The position numbers and the translations under genes were made by a program. From contig NZ_CANLEA010000014.1 in the NCBI RefSeq assembly GCF_947489565.1, positions 1 through 64,000 of the forward strand: a DNA stretch of 64,000 nucleotides. Reading direction: 5' to 3'. This DNA is from an uncultured Kordia sp. GTDB taxonomy: Bacteria; Bacteroidota; Bacteroidia; Flavobacteriales; Flavobacteriaceae. Positions 9,799 to 16,830 of the stretch are shown here, piece after piece (within the stretch, counting starts at the first letter, position 1; the number at the start of each line of letters is the position of its first letter). The notes below the pieces were generated by a model, which was given only the letters and a program-made list of their open reading frames with translations, was not told where the DNA came from and made no database searches.

Positions 9799-10370
9799 AT
9801 CAACAGTTCTAGGATACAGATTAAAATTAGCAATTCTTTTGTATATACATCACGTAGCTTTAGTATCGCTTGTCTCACATACGATTTAAATGTTCCTAAA
9901 GGAACGCCCATTTCTTCATGTGCTTCTCTGTGTGTGAGACCATTAAAGTATAGTAACTTTAGTGCTTTTTGATGATGCGCATCTAATTTTGCCAATGCTC
10001 CTTTCAATTCTACATAAGAAGTTTCACCTTCTTCTTCTCCTTCATCTTTATATACACTTAAATCTTCTGTTTGGATGAGTTTTTCATCTTTTCTTAGAAA
10101 ATTTAACGTTGTATTTCTAGCAATTCTATACAGCCAAGTATAAAATTTTCCTTTAGATGCATCATACAAATGTGACTTATCCCAGGCTTTCATAAAAGTT
10201 TCTTGCAAAATTTCCTGCGCAGCTTCTTCATTTCTACACATTCGCAAAATAACACCATAAATAGCTCCAGAATACTTGTCGTATAGCTTGGAGAGCGCGT
10301 TTTCGTCACGATTTTGAAACCGTTCTATATATATGGTATCGTTGCTCACTTTTGAGATAAATCTTATCAA
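9795..10370 (-). CDS. ECF RNA polymerase sigma factor (SigK-like)
   Basis: This is a 191-residue group 4 sigma factor. Region 2 includes ALSKLYDKYSGAIYGVI (about 27-43), AAQEILQETFMKAW (about 51-64) and FYTWLYRIARNTTLNFLRK (about 76-94). Region 4 includes LTHREAHEEMGVPLGTFKSYV (about 149-169). It directs RNA polymerase to a small regulon, probably under control of the coupled RskA-like gene. No ATG is available: the outer start is TTG at 10370, and a GTG at 10349 (giving SNDTIYIERF) is an equally good choice. It is divergent from the fasciclin gene across 117 bp. Confidence 0.92.
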   Translation of the reverse strand: MIRFISKVSNDTIYIERFQNRDENALSKLYDKYSGAIYGVILRMCRNEEAAQEILQETFMKAWDKSHLYDASKGKFYTWLYRIARNTTLNFLRKDEKLIQTEDLSVYKDEGEEEGETSYVELKGALAKLDAHHQKALKLLYFNGLTHREAHEEMGVPLGTFKSYVRQAILKLRDVYTKELLILICILELLI

Positions 10371-10395
10371 ATTTAAAAAAAAAATCGACCTAGCT

Positions 10396-10422
10396 CATCC
10401 AAACGCTAAAAACTTGTGTATA
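10396..10422 (+). promoter_or_regulatory. candidate ECF promoter for the fasciclin gene
   Basis: CATCC (10396-10400), a 16-bp spacer and TGTATA (10417-10422) sit 66-92 bp upstream of the fasciclin ATG. The CATCC -35 resembles the mycobacterial SigK -35 (CCATCC, from memory). Assignment to the adjacent sigma factor is inference. Confidence 0.35.
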
Positions 10423-10487
10423 TAAAATTGAAAGCGCTTAGAAAATCAGAAAAAGAATTAAAAATTTAAAAACTAAAAAAAATTATT

Positions 10488-11000
10488 ATGAAAAAATTAA
10501 TCCTAACTATCACAACCGCAGCTTTATTCTTATTTACAATAAACTCAAATGCACAAAGTAAAGACATTGTAGATATTGCTGCCTCGAGCAAAAGTTTTTC
10601 AACTCTAGTAACTGCTGTAAAAGCTGCTGGATTAGTAGAAGCATTGAAAAGTGATGGGCCATTTACGGTGTTTGCTCCAACAAATGATGCTTTTGCAAAA
10701 ATTGACGCAAATACATTAGGCGCATTATTAAAGCCTGAAAATAAGGGCAAATTAACTAGTATTTTAACATACCACGTGATCAAGGGAAAATTAACTGCAA
10801 AGGATGTAGTTGCTGCTTTGAAAAAGGGAAAAGGAAAAGTAACGTTGACAACACTTAGCGGAAGCAAAATAACTGTTGTACAAAACGACAAAGGTATTTG
10901 GTTGAAAGACGCGAACGGAAATTATAGCAAAATCTCAAAAACAGATGTGATGGGAAGCAATGGTGTAATCCACGTTATTGAAAGCGTTGTGATGCCATAA
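10488..11000 (+). CDS. secreted fasciclin (FAS1) domain protein
   Basis: This 170-residue protein has a signal peptide (MKKLILTITTAALFLFTINSNAQ) and one FAS1 domain filling the rest. It has the family's H1 box (DGPFTVFAPTNDAFAK, about 56-71), ILTYHVIKGKLTAKDVV near 91, and the terminal SNGVIHVIESVVMP (H2-like box). FAS1 proteins act in adhesion outside the cytoplasm. The gene diverges from the sigma factor/RskA operon. In mycobacteria SigK/RskA controls FAS1 proteins MPT70/MPT83, so the neighbourhood suggests the same regulatory pairing here. A strong terminator follows. Confidence 0.93.
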   Translation: MKKLILTITTAALFLFTINSNAQSKDIVDIAASSKSFSTLVTAVKAAGLVEALKSDGPFTVFAPTNDAFAKIDANTLGALLKPENKGKLTSILTYHVIKGKLTAKDVVAALKKGKGKVTLTTLSGSKITVVQNDKGIWLKDANGNYSKISKTDVMGSNGVIHVIESVVMP

Positions 11001-11021
11001 TTGGTGTTAGTTAGTTACTAT

Positions 11022-11058
11022 AAAGGGAACGATTTTACTAAAAGTCGTTCCCTTTTTT
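11022..11058 (+). terminator. rho-independent terminator
   Basis: The arms AAAGGGAACGA and TCGTTCCCTTT flank a 12-base loop and are followed by a T tract, 22 bp after the fasciclin stop codon. Confidence 0.88.
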
Positions 11059-11068
11059 ATATCTATAA

Positions 11069-11129
11069 AAGTCCAAAGATCTAATAATCTAAACAAGTCT
11101 AAAGATCTAACAATCTAAGTAAGTCTAAA
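11069..11129. repeat. 26-bp direct repeat, 2.3 copies
   Basis: The units start AAGTCCAAAGATCTAATAAT at 11069 and AAGTCTAAAGATCTAACAAT at 11095, with a third partial copy at 11121. The repeat fills the gap between convergent genes. Confidence 0.7.
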
Positions 11130-11654
11130 TTATTTCGTTCTAGAACCTACAAATTGCTGTGATTTGTTCTTAAACAATACATTAAACGTTGTTAAACTTC
11201 CGTACATACGTGTAATATATTGTTGTAAATCTATTTTTTCTTGTTCTTCCAAATTGCTCGAATTGATTTTTTGCTCCATCACACGAATTCGGTCGCGCAC
11301 CATGACAATTTTATGAAAGAAACCATCAATAGGAAGTTCTTTGCTCTTCAAATTGGTATCGCCTGGTTCTAAAATCAGCTTTCCTCCTTTCCACTTATCC
11401 GCAATTGGGACAACTTCAGAAACATCTGACCATTTTTTAAGCATGTTACGTAAAATGGTTTCTACTTCATAAAAACTCACGGTATCTACTTCATCTTCAA
11501 CGGCATCAATCACTTCAAAATCGCTATCAATATCAATGGTTTCCAATCCGTTTTCGATAAAAGTAACCCAATAATGTTTAGAAGTTACATTGGTTACAAC
11601 GCCCAATCCATATGTTGGATGTTTGATTCGGGAACTTATTCCTAAAATGTTCAT
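11130..11654 (-). CDS. conserved hypothetical protein with Tudor/SH3-like N-terminus
   Basis: This 174-residue cytoplasmic protein has no signal peptide. Residues 9-35 (RIKHPTYGLGVVTNVTSKHY, then VTFIENG) resemble the small SH3/Tudor-like barrel at the end of UvrD/PcrA helicases, where an HPxFGxGxV motif precedes two short strands. Residues 115-150 are a charged helix (MVRDRIRVMEQKI near 117). I do not know a characterised homologue, and a nucleic-acid or protein interaction role is only suggested by the barrel. It diverges from the DUF4846 lipoprotein. Confidence 0.72.
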   Translation of the reverse strand: MNILGISSRIKHPTYGLGVVTNVTSKHYWVTFIENGLETIDIDSDFEVIDAVEDEVDTVSFYEVETILRNMLKKWSDVSEVVPIADKWKGGKLILEPGDTNLKSKELPIDGFFHKIVMVRDRIRVMEQKINSSNLEEQEKIDLQQYITRMYGSLTTFNVLFKNKSQQFVGSRTK

Positions 11655-11674
11655 ATATTTTTTTGGTATTGTTA

Positions 11675-11706
11675 TTGTTTACTGTTAATCCTATTCCTAT
11701 AATTTG
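11675..11706 (+). promoter_or_regulatory. candidate sigma-A promoter of the DUF4846 gene
   Basis: TTG (11675-11677), a 20-bp spacer and TATAATTTG (11698-11706) approximate the Bacteroidota -33/-7 pair (one extra base inside the -7). They lie 35 bp upstream of the ATG. Confidence 0.4.
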
Positions 11707-11740
11707 TAAATTTAATACTTGAAAGTAAAAATAACATCCT

Positions 11741-12601
11741 ATGCGAAATCTAACAACACATACTTCAAAAAATATTGCATTTTTTCTATTTATTGGTTTG
11801 ATCTGTTTCGCATGCGCGAATGAACAAAAACAAACTTCAGTACAAACGAAAGAAATTGCATTACAGCAAGAAACTGAAAAAGAAATTGAAGAAAGTTTGA
11901 TCAATCCGAAAGGGAAAACTATTCAAGAACGCTTTCATACGCCAAAAAACTACACGAGAGTTGCGCTAGCTAAAACGGACTTCGGATCGTACTTGCGAAA
12001 ATTACCACTAAAACCTTTCAATAGTAAAGTAAAATACTTTGACGGCCGCGAAAAATACAATGATAATGTATATATTTCTGTAGTAGATATGGAAATTGGT
12101 ACACGCGACTTGCAACAATGCGCTGATGCCGTAATGCGATTGCGTGGTGAGTTTTTATTTGAACAAAAACGTTTGCAAGACATCCATTTTAACTTCTTAT
12201 CTGATGGGAAACCAAGATATTTCAAAAAATACGCAAAAGGTGATCATTCTTATAAAAAGTTTAGACGTTATATGAATTATATCTTCGCATATGCAAACAC
12301 TGCTTCTTTACGCAAAGAACTTTCGAAAGTCAATAATATACAAGACATTCAAGTTGGCGATGTATTTATTCAGCAAGGAAATCCTTACGGACATGCAGTT
12401 ATTGTGGTAGATGTTGCCAAGAACGAACAAGGCGAAAAAATATTTATGATTGCGCAAAGTTATATGCCTGCGCAAGAAACTCAAATTTTAGTCAATACTC
12501 AAAATACTAAACTAAGTCCATGGTATAAAGCCAAAGAAGGTACATTACGTACACCTGAATGGACTTTTGAAAGTAGTGATTTGAGAAGATTTAAAGACTA
12601 A
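11741..12601 (+). CDS. DUF4846 domain lipoprotein
   Basis: A 286-residue lipoprotein: the N-terminus ends in a lipobox-like LICFAC, giving a lipidated Cys near residue 25. The mature part matches DUF4846 as I remember it: GSYLRKLPLKPF near 78, VYISVVDMEIG near 107, DLQQCADAVMRLRGEF near 119, and GHAVIVVDVA plus AQSYMPAQE in the C-terminal half. The last part (GDVFIQQGNPYGHAVIVVD) looks like a small hydrolase-type fold with a conserved GHA, but no activity is established. It is followed after 31 bp by a small membrane-anchored protein gene in the same direction, probably co-transcribed. Confidence 0.88.
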   Translation: MRNLTTHTSKNIAFFLFIGLICFACANEQKQTSVQTKEIALQQETEKEIEESLINPKGKTIQERFHTPKNYTRVALAKTDFGSYLRKLPLKPFNSKVKYFDGREKYNDNVYISVVDMEIGTRDLQQCADAVMRLRGEFLFEQKRLQDIHFNFLSDGKPRYFKKYAKGDHSYKKFRRYMNYIFAYANTASLRKELSKVNNIQDIQVGDVFIQQGNPYGHAVIVVDVAKNEQGEKIFMIAQSYMPAQETQILVNTQNTKLSPWYKAKEGTLRTPEWTFESSDLRRFKD

Positions 12602-12632
12602 TCTCACTAAAAAACCGACCTAAACCCTTTTC

Positions 12633-13343
12633 ATGAAGAAACTACTAAAAATCCTAGGAAAAATTGTCTTAGGAATTGTTGGAATCGTTTTAATACTATT
12701 CGCCATTGTTTATTTTACATACAACGAACCTTTACCTAAAGGTACAGAAGGCGCAGAAGCTAACGCGATGGCGACTAAAATGTTAGCTGCTTTAAATCAT
12801 GATGCGTATCAAAACACTCGATATTTAAGCTGGACATTCCGTGGAAATCATCATTATGTTTGGGATAAAGATCAATATAAAGTAGACGTTTCTTGGAGCC
12901 ATATAAAAGTGAATCTCAATTTAAAAACGCCAAATACAAGTACTGTAACTGTTGATGATAAAAAAATAACTGGAGAAGAGCAATCCGATTATATCAAAAA
13001 AGCGCTTGCTTTCTTTAATAATGATTCATTTTGGTTAGTGGCGCCTTACAAAGTATTTGATGAAGGCGTAACACGAAGTATTGCTACCAATAAATCTGGC
13101 GAAAAAGGATTATTAGTGACTTACAATTCTGGCGGAACAACACCGGGCGATTCATATTTATGGTTTCTGGATGAAAATGGGCGTCCTAAAGGATATCAAA
13201 TGTGGGTAGCTATTCTTCCAATTGGTGGATTGTATGCTTCTTGGGATCATTGGAAAACTACAGATACTGGCATTCAACTTTCAGAATTACATACATTATT
13301 AATTCTTGATGTAAAACTTGACAACATCAAAGCTTGGAATTAA
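12633..13343 (+). CDS. membrane-anchored hypothetical protein
   Basis: A 236-residue protein with one N-terminal transmembrane helix (about 9-28, IVLGIVGIVLILFAIVYF) and a periplasm-facing remainder. The soluble part is rich in Trp and aromatics (LSWTFRGNHHYVWDKDQY near 69) and predicted strands, like many flavobacterial proteins of unknown function. No catalytic motif is visible. It lies 31 bp behind the DUF4846 gene. I do not recognise a function. Confidence 0.78.
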   Translation: MKKLLKILGKIVLGIVGIVLILFAIVYFTYNEPLPKGTEGAEANAMATKMLAALNHDAYQNTRYLSWTFRGNHHYVWDKDQYKVDVSWSHIKVNLNLKTPNTSTVTVDDKKITGEEQSDYIKKALAFFNNDSFWLVAPYKVFDEGVTRSIATNKSGEKGLLVTYNSGGTTPGDSYLWFLDENGRPKGYQMWVAILPIGGLYASWDHWKTTDTGIQLSELHTLLILDVKLDNIKAWN

Positions 13344-13401
13344 AATAAATAGCGAACTTGTTAAATTTCAACATACTTTTCTCTTTATTGTTAAATCTTT
13401 C

Positions 13402-13431
13402 TTAACATATTAAAAAAAAGAGTTAACTTTA
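13402..13431 (+). promoter_or_regulatory. candidate sigma-A promoter of the reprolysin-like gene
   Basis: TTA (13402-13404), a 19-bp spacer and TAACTTTA (13424-13431) each differ by one base from the Bacteroidota consensus. They give a leader of about 40 nt before the ATG at 13477. Confidence 0.4.
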
Positions 13432-13476
13432 GCGCACTTTTATTAAACTAAAAACTTCTATAATCTAATTATCATT

Positions 13477-16197
13477 ATGAGAAAGAATTACTTTTTAATA
13501 TTGATGCTGTTACCAATATTAGGATTTTCGCAAGGAAAATTATTTTGGCAACAATCAAACAAAACTGACTTCCAACCGGAAGAATTACTAGAAAGAGCTT
13601 CTACACCTGTTGTATATGACTTATATACATTAGATGTAAACTCTTTAAAACAACTCCTAGCTTCTGCTCCAGATAGAGACTTAAATATCAAGTCTGAAAT
13701 CGTAGTGCAATTCCCAGGCGCAGAAGGAAAAATGGAAAACTTCGAAGTATACAATGCTTCTGTAATGGAACCATCATTAGCTGCAAATCACCCAGACATT
13801 CAATCGTATGTAGCTATTAGTAGAGAAAACACAGGAACTGTGATTCGTTTCTCAACTACTATTTTTGGATTCCATGCAGTTGTACACGCTATCGGTAAAA
13901 CTATGTACATTGATCCATTAACTACTGACTTAAACACATATGTAATGTATGCGAAAGCTGATCTTTACAGTGATGTTCAAGACAGAATTGGATGTATGGT
14001 AGACGATAACGGTGATGAAAACAGATTTGCTTCTGACGAAGGTGCTTTCCAAACTGAAAATGCAAACGACGGACAATTAAGAACGTTCCGTTTAGCATTA
14101 GCTTGTACACAAGAATATGCAAACTATCATATCAATGCTGCTGGACAAGGTACAGCTACAGATGCTGTAAAAAGAGCGACTGTATTAGCTGCTATGAACG
14201 TAACAATGACTAGAGTAAATGGTATTTTTGAAAGAGACATGTCATTAACAATGACGTTAGTAGACAATACTAGTATCATTTTCTTAGCTGAAAATGATGG
14301 ATATACTGATAGTGACGCTGGACAGTTAATCAACCAAAACGTTGCTATTGTAAATGCTAACATTGGTGCTGCAAACTATGACATTGGTCACGTATTTACT
14401 ACTGGTGGTGGCGGATTAGCTTCTTTAGGAGGTATTTGCTTTACAAATAACAAAGCTGCTGGAGTTACAGGTTCTCCAAACCCTGTAGGTGATCCTTTTG
14501 ATATTGACTTCGTAGCACACGAAATGGGACATCAATTTGGAGCGCCACATACATTCAACGGTAGCCAAGGAAACTGCTCTGGTGGAAACAGAAGTGCAGC
14601 TACTGCTGTTGAGCCAGGAAGTGGAACAACAATTATGGCATACGCTGGAATTTGTGGATCAGACAACGTACAAAACAATAGTGACGATCACTTCCATGCC
14701 ATTAGTATTGACAATATGTGGGCAAGATTAAATCAAGCTCCTACATGTTCAGTAAATACAGCAAATAGCAATACAGCTCCAACTGTAAATGCAGGTGCTG
14801 ATTATACAATTCCTTACGGAACTGCATTCACATTAACAGGATCAGCTACTGATCCAGACGGAACTACATTATCATACTGCTGGGAACAAGTAGATGTAGG
14901 ACTTGTAGCTGGTGTACCAAATACAACAAGTACAACAGATCCTCAATTTAGATCATACTCTCCAGTAGCAACAGGAGATCGTACTTTCCCACGTTTAGAA
15001 GACATATTAGATGGAAACTTAACTCCAGCTTGGGAAGTAATGCCTAACGTTGCTAGAACCATGGATTTCGGATTAACCGTAAGAGATAACGGAACTCCAA
15101 ATGGTGGACAAACTAATAGAGACGACATGACAGTTACTTTGGCTAATACAGGTCCATTTAGAATAACTGCTCCAGATACAACAAACGAAAGTTTTACTTC
15201 AAACTCAACAACAACAGTTACTTGGGATGTAGCAGGAACTACTGCAAACGGAATTAACACTTCAAATGTAAATATCTTATTATCTACAGATGGAGGATTA
15301 ACATTCCCAACTACATTAGCAGCAAATACTGCTAACGATGGTTCTGAGTCAATTACATTCCCTGTAATTTTTGAACCTTACTGTAGAATTAAAATTGAAG
15401 CTGTAGGAAACATTTTCTTTACAATTTCTAAATCATTCTCAGTAGGTGCTATGGTAACTACAACTACAGATTGTAATACATATACAACGGGTGCAATTTC
15501 AACTGCAATTCCTGATGGTGCTGGACCAAATGCACAAGGAACTCCAGTATTTGTTCCTGTAACAGTAACTGAAAACACTGCTATTAGTGATATTAGAGTA
15601 AGTGCAGATGTAACACACTCTTATATTGGAGATTTAATCATGCAATTACAAGCTCCTAATGGAGGTGGATTTTCAAATATCTGGGCAAGAACTTGTAACG
15701 ATGCACAATATGGAAATATTGATGTTACCTTAAGAGATGGTGAACCTGCAATTACTTGTGCTTCTCCAACTACTGGAACATATGCACCTGCAAGTTCAAT
15801 GGCTGGTTTCACAGGAAATGATCCTTCTGGAGTTTGGAACTTAGTATTTGTTGATTTCTACAACGGAGATACAGGAACTGTAAACGAGTGGTCTATTGAA
15901 CTTTGTACAACAACAACGACAGTTATCTTAAGTAACGAAGAGTTTGAATTAGATAGCTTCGCATTATATCCAAATCCAAACAAAGGAGAGTTCTCATTAT
16001 CATTTAACTCTACTTCTGGTGAAGATATTAACATAAATGTTCATGACATTTCTGGAAGATTGATCTATACTAAAGATTATAACGCTACATCTACATTCAA
16101 TGAAAACATTTCATTAAAGAATGTAAGTACTGGTATGTACTTAATCACTGTTACAGATCAAGAAAGAACCGTAACTAAGAAGTTAATTGTTGAGTAA
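13477..16197 (+). CDS. T9SS-secreted reprolysin-like zinc metalloprotease with P-domain
   Basis: This 906-residue secreted protease has a signal peptide (MRKNYFLILMLLPILGFSQG) and a propeptide-like region to about 190. A reprolysin-type domain (about 200-425) contains the zinc site HEMGHQFGAPH beginning at residue 348, which is HExxHxxGxxH with all three His ligands. A later Met-containing stretch (TTIMAYAGICG near 386) fits the metzincin Met-turn. Bacterial Ig-like regions follow. A proprotein-convertase P-like domain (about 680-800) contains SYIGDLIMQLQAPNG and DPSGVWNLVFVD. A T9SS type A tail (YPNPNKGEFSLSF, ending TKKLIVE) completes it. The role is probably extracellular protein degradation. 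Confidence 0.95.
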   Translation: MRKNYFLILMLLPILGFSQGKLFWQQSNKTDFQPEELLERASTPVVYDLYTLDVNSLKQLLASAPDRDLNIKSEIVVQFPGAEGKMENFEVYNASVMEPSLAANHPDIQSYVAISRENTGTVIRFSTTIFGFHAVVHAIGKTMYIDPLTTDLNTYVMYAKADLYSDVQDRIGCMVDDNGDENRFASDEGAFQTENANDGQLRTFRLALACTQEYANYHINAAGQGTATDAVKRATVLAAMNVTMTRVNGIFERDMSLTMTLVDNTSIIFLAENDGYTDSDAGQLINQNVAIVNANIGAANYDIGHVFTTGGGGLASLGGICFTNNKAAGVTGSPNPVGDPFDIDFVAHEMGHQFGAPHTFNGSQGNCSGGNRSAATAVEPGSGTTIMAYAGICGSDNVQNNSDDHFHAISIDNMWARLNQAPTCSVNTANSNTAPTVNAGADYTIPYGTAFTLTGSATDPDGTTLSYCWEQVDVGLVAGVPNTTSTTDPQFRSYSPVATGDRTFPRLEDILDGNLTPAWEVMPNVARTMDFGLTVRDNGTPNGGQTNRDDMTVTLANTGPFRITAPDTTNESFTSNSTTTVTWDVAGTTANGINTSNVNILLSTDGGLTFPTTLAANTANDGSESITFPVIFEPYCRIKIEAVGNIFFTISKSFSVGAMVTTTTDCNTYTTGAISTAIPDGAGPNAQGTPVFVPVTVTENTAISDIRVSADVTHSYIGDLIMQLQAPNGGGFSNIWARTCNDAQYGNIDVTLRDGEPAITCASPTTGTYAPASSMAGFTGNDPSGVWNLVFVDFYNGDTGTVNEWSIELCTTTTTVILSNEEFELDSFALYPNPNKGEFSLSFNSTSGEDININVHDISGRLIYTKDYNATSTFNENISLKNVSTGMYLITVTDQERTVTKKLIVE

Positions 16198-16219
16198 TCA
16201 ACTTTTAAAAATATAGTAA

Positions 16220-16253
16220 AAACTCCGAAGCATTTGTTTCGGAGTTTTTTTTT
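16220..16253 (+). terminator. rho-independent terminator
   Basis: The arms AAAACTCCGAA and TTCGGAGTTTT (interrupted by the short GCATTTG loop) are followed by a run of T, 23 bp after the protease stop. Confidence 0.9.
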
Positions 16254-16341
16254 GAAACTAAATTCAATTATAGATTTTCTAAAATTGTAATCAGAATTAA
16301 GCTCACTGAAAAGTGAAAGCTTTCCATTCGTAAAAAACCTT

Positions 16342-16710
16342 ATGAATACTATTTTTGACTATACATATAAGATTTTAATAGCAATTTCTGAAGCTACAGG
16401 ATTTACTTATAAAGAAATCAATATCATTGTATGGTTTATCATTATTCCACTTTCGTGGATGCTCCTACTCGACAAAATATATCAGCGACGCTTATTTACG
16501 CTACTCTTTAGTTTGCTTGTTGCGGTAACGCTTTTCTGCATTCCAAACTTTACGGACTTCTGTGATGGACTTTTTCAAAAATCGGTTGATTTCTTAAACT
16601 TATTCAATGGTGTTAGAAGTAACTATGTCGCTTCTTCCGTGATTATTTGTGTATTGATTCCAATTGTGATTTATGTGATTCTAATTCGGAAAGCGTTCTT
16701 TAAAAAGTGA
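16342..16710 (+). CDS. small membrane protein of unknown function
   Basis: A 122-residue protein with three predicted transmembrane helices: about 28-45 (IIVWFIIIPLSWMLLL), 52-70 (LLFSLLVAVTLFCIPNF) and 96-117 (SSVIICVLIPIVIYVILI). No family motif is seen. It sits alone between two terminators, so it is probably monocistronic. It is a hypothetical protein, but the membrane topology and a clear ATG support a real gene. Confidence 0.7.
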   Translation: MNTIFDYTYKILIAISEATGFTYKEINIIVWFIIIPLSWMLLLDKIYQRRLFTLLFSLLVAVTLFCIPNFTDFCDGLFQKSVDFLNLFNGVRSNYVASSVIICVLIPIVIYVILIRKAFFKK

Positions 16711-16740
16711 ATGTTGTCTGACAACATATAAAAAAAACTA

Positions 16741-16773
16741 AAAACTCCAACACATAGGTGTCGGAGTCTTTAT
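16741..16773. terminator. bidirectional terminator
   Basis: ACTCC-A-ACAC and GTGT-C-GGAGT form an imperfect stem with a 4-base loop. T-rich sequence on the minus-strand side suits the end of the PL6 gene, and the plus side the small membrane protein. Confidence 0.7.
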
Positions 16774-16830
16774 ATAAATTTGGTATAAAAGCAAACAATC
16801 TATAAATACATAGAAAGATACTTGTAATAA

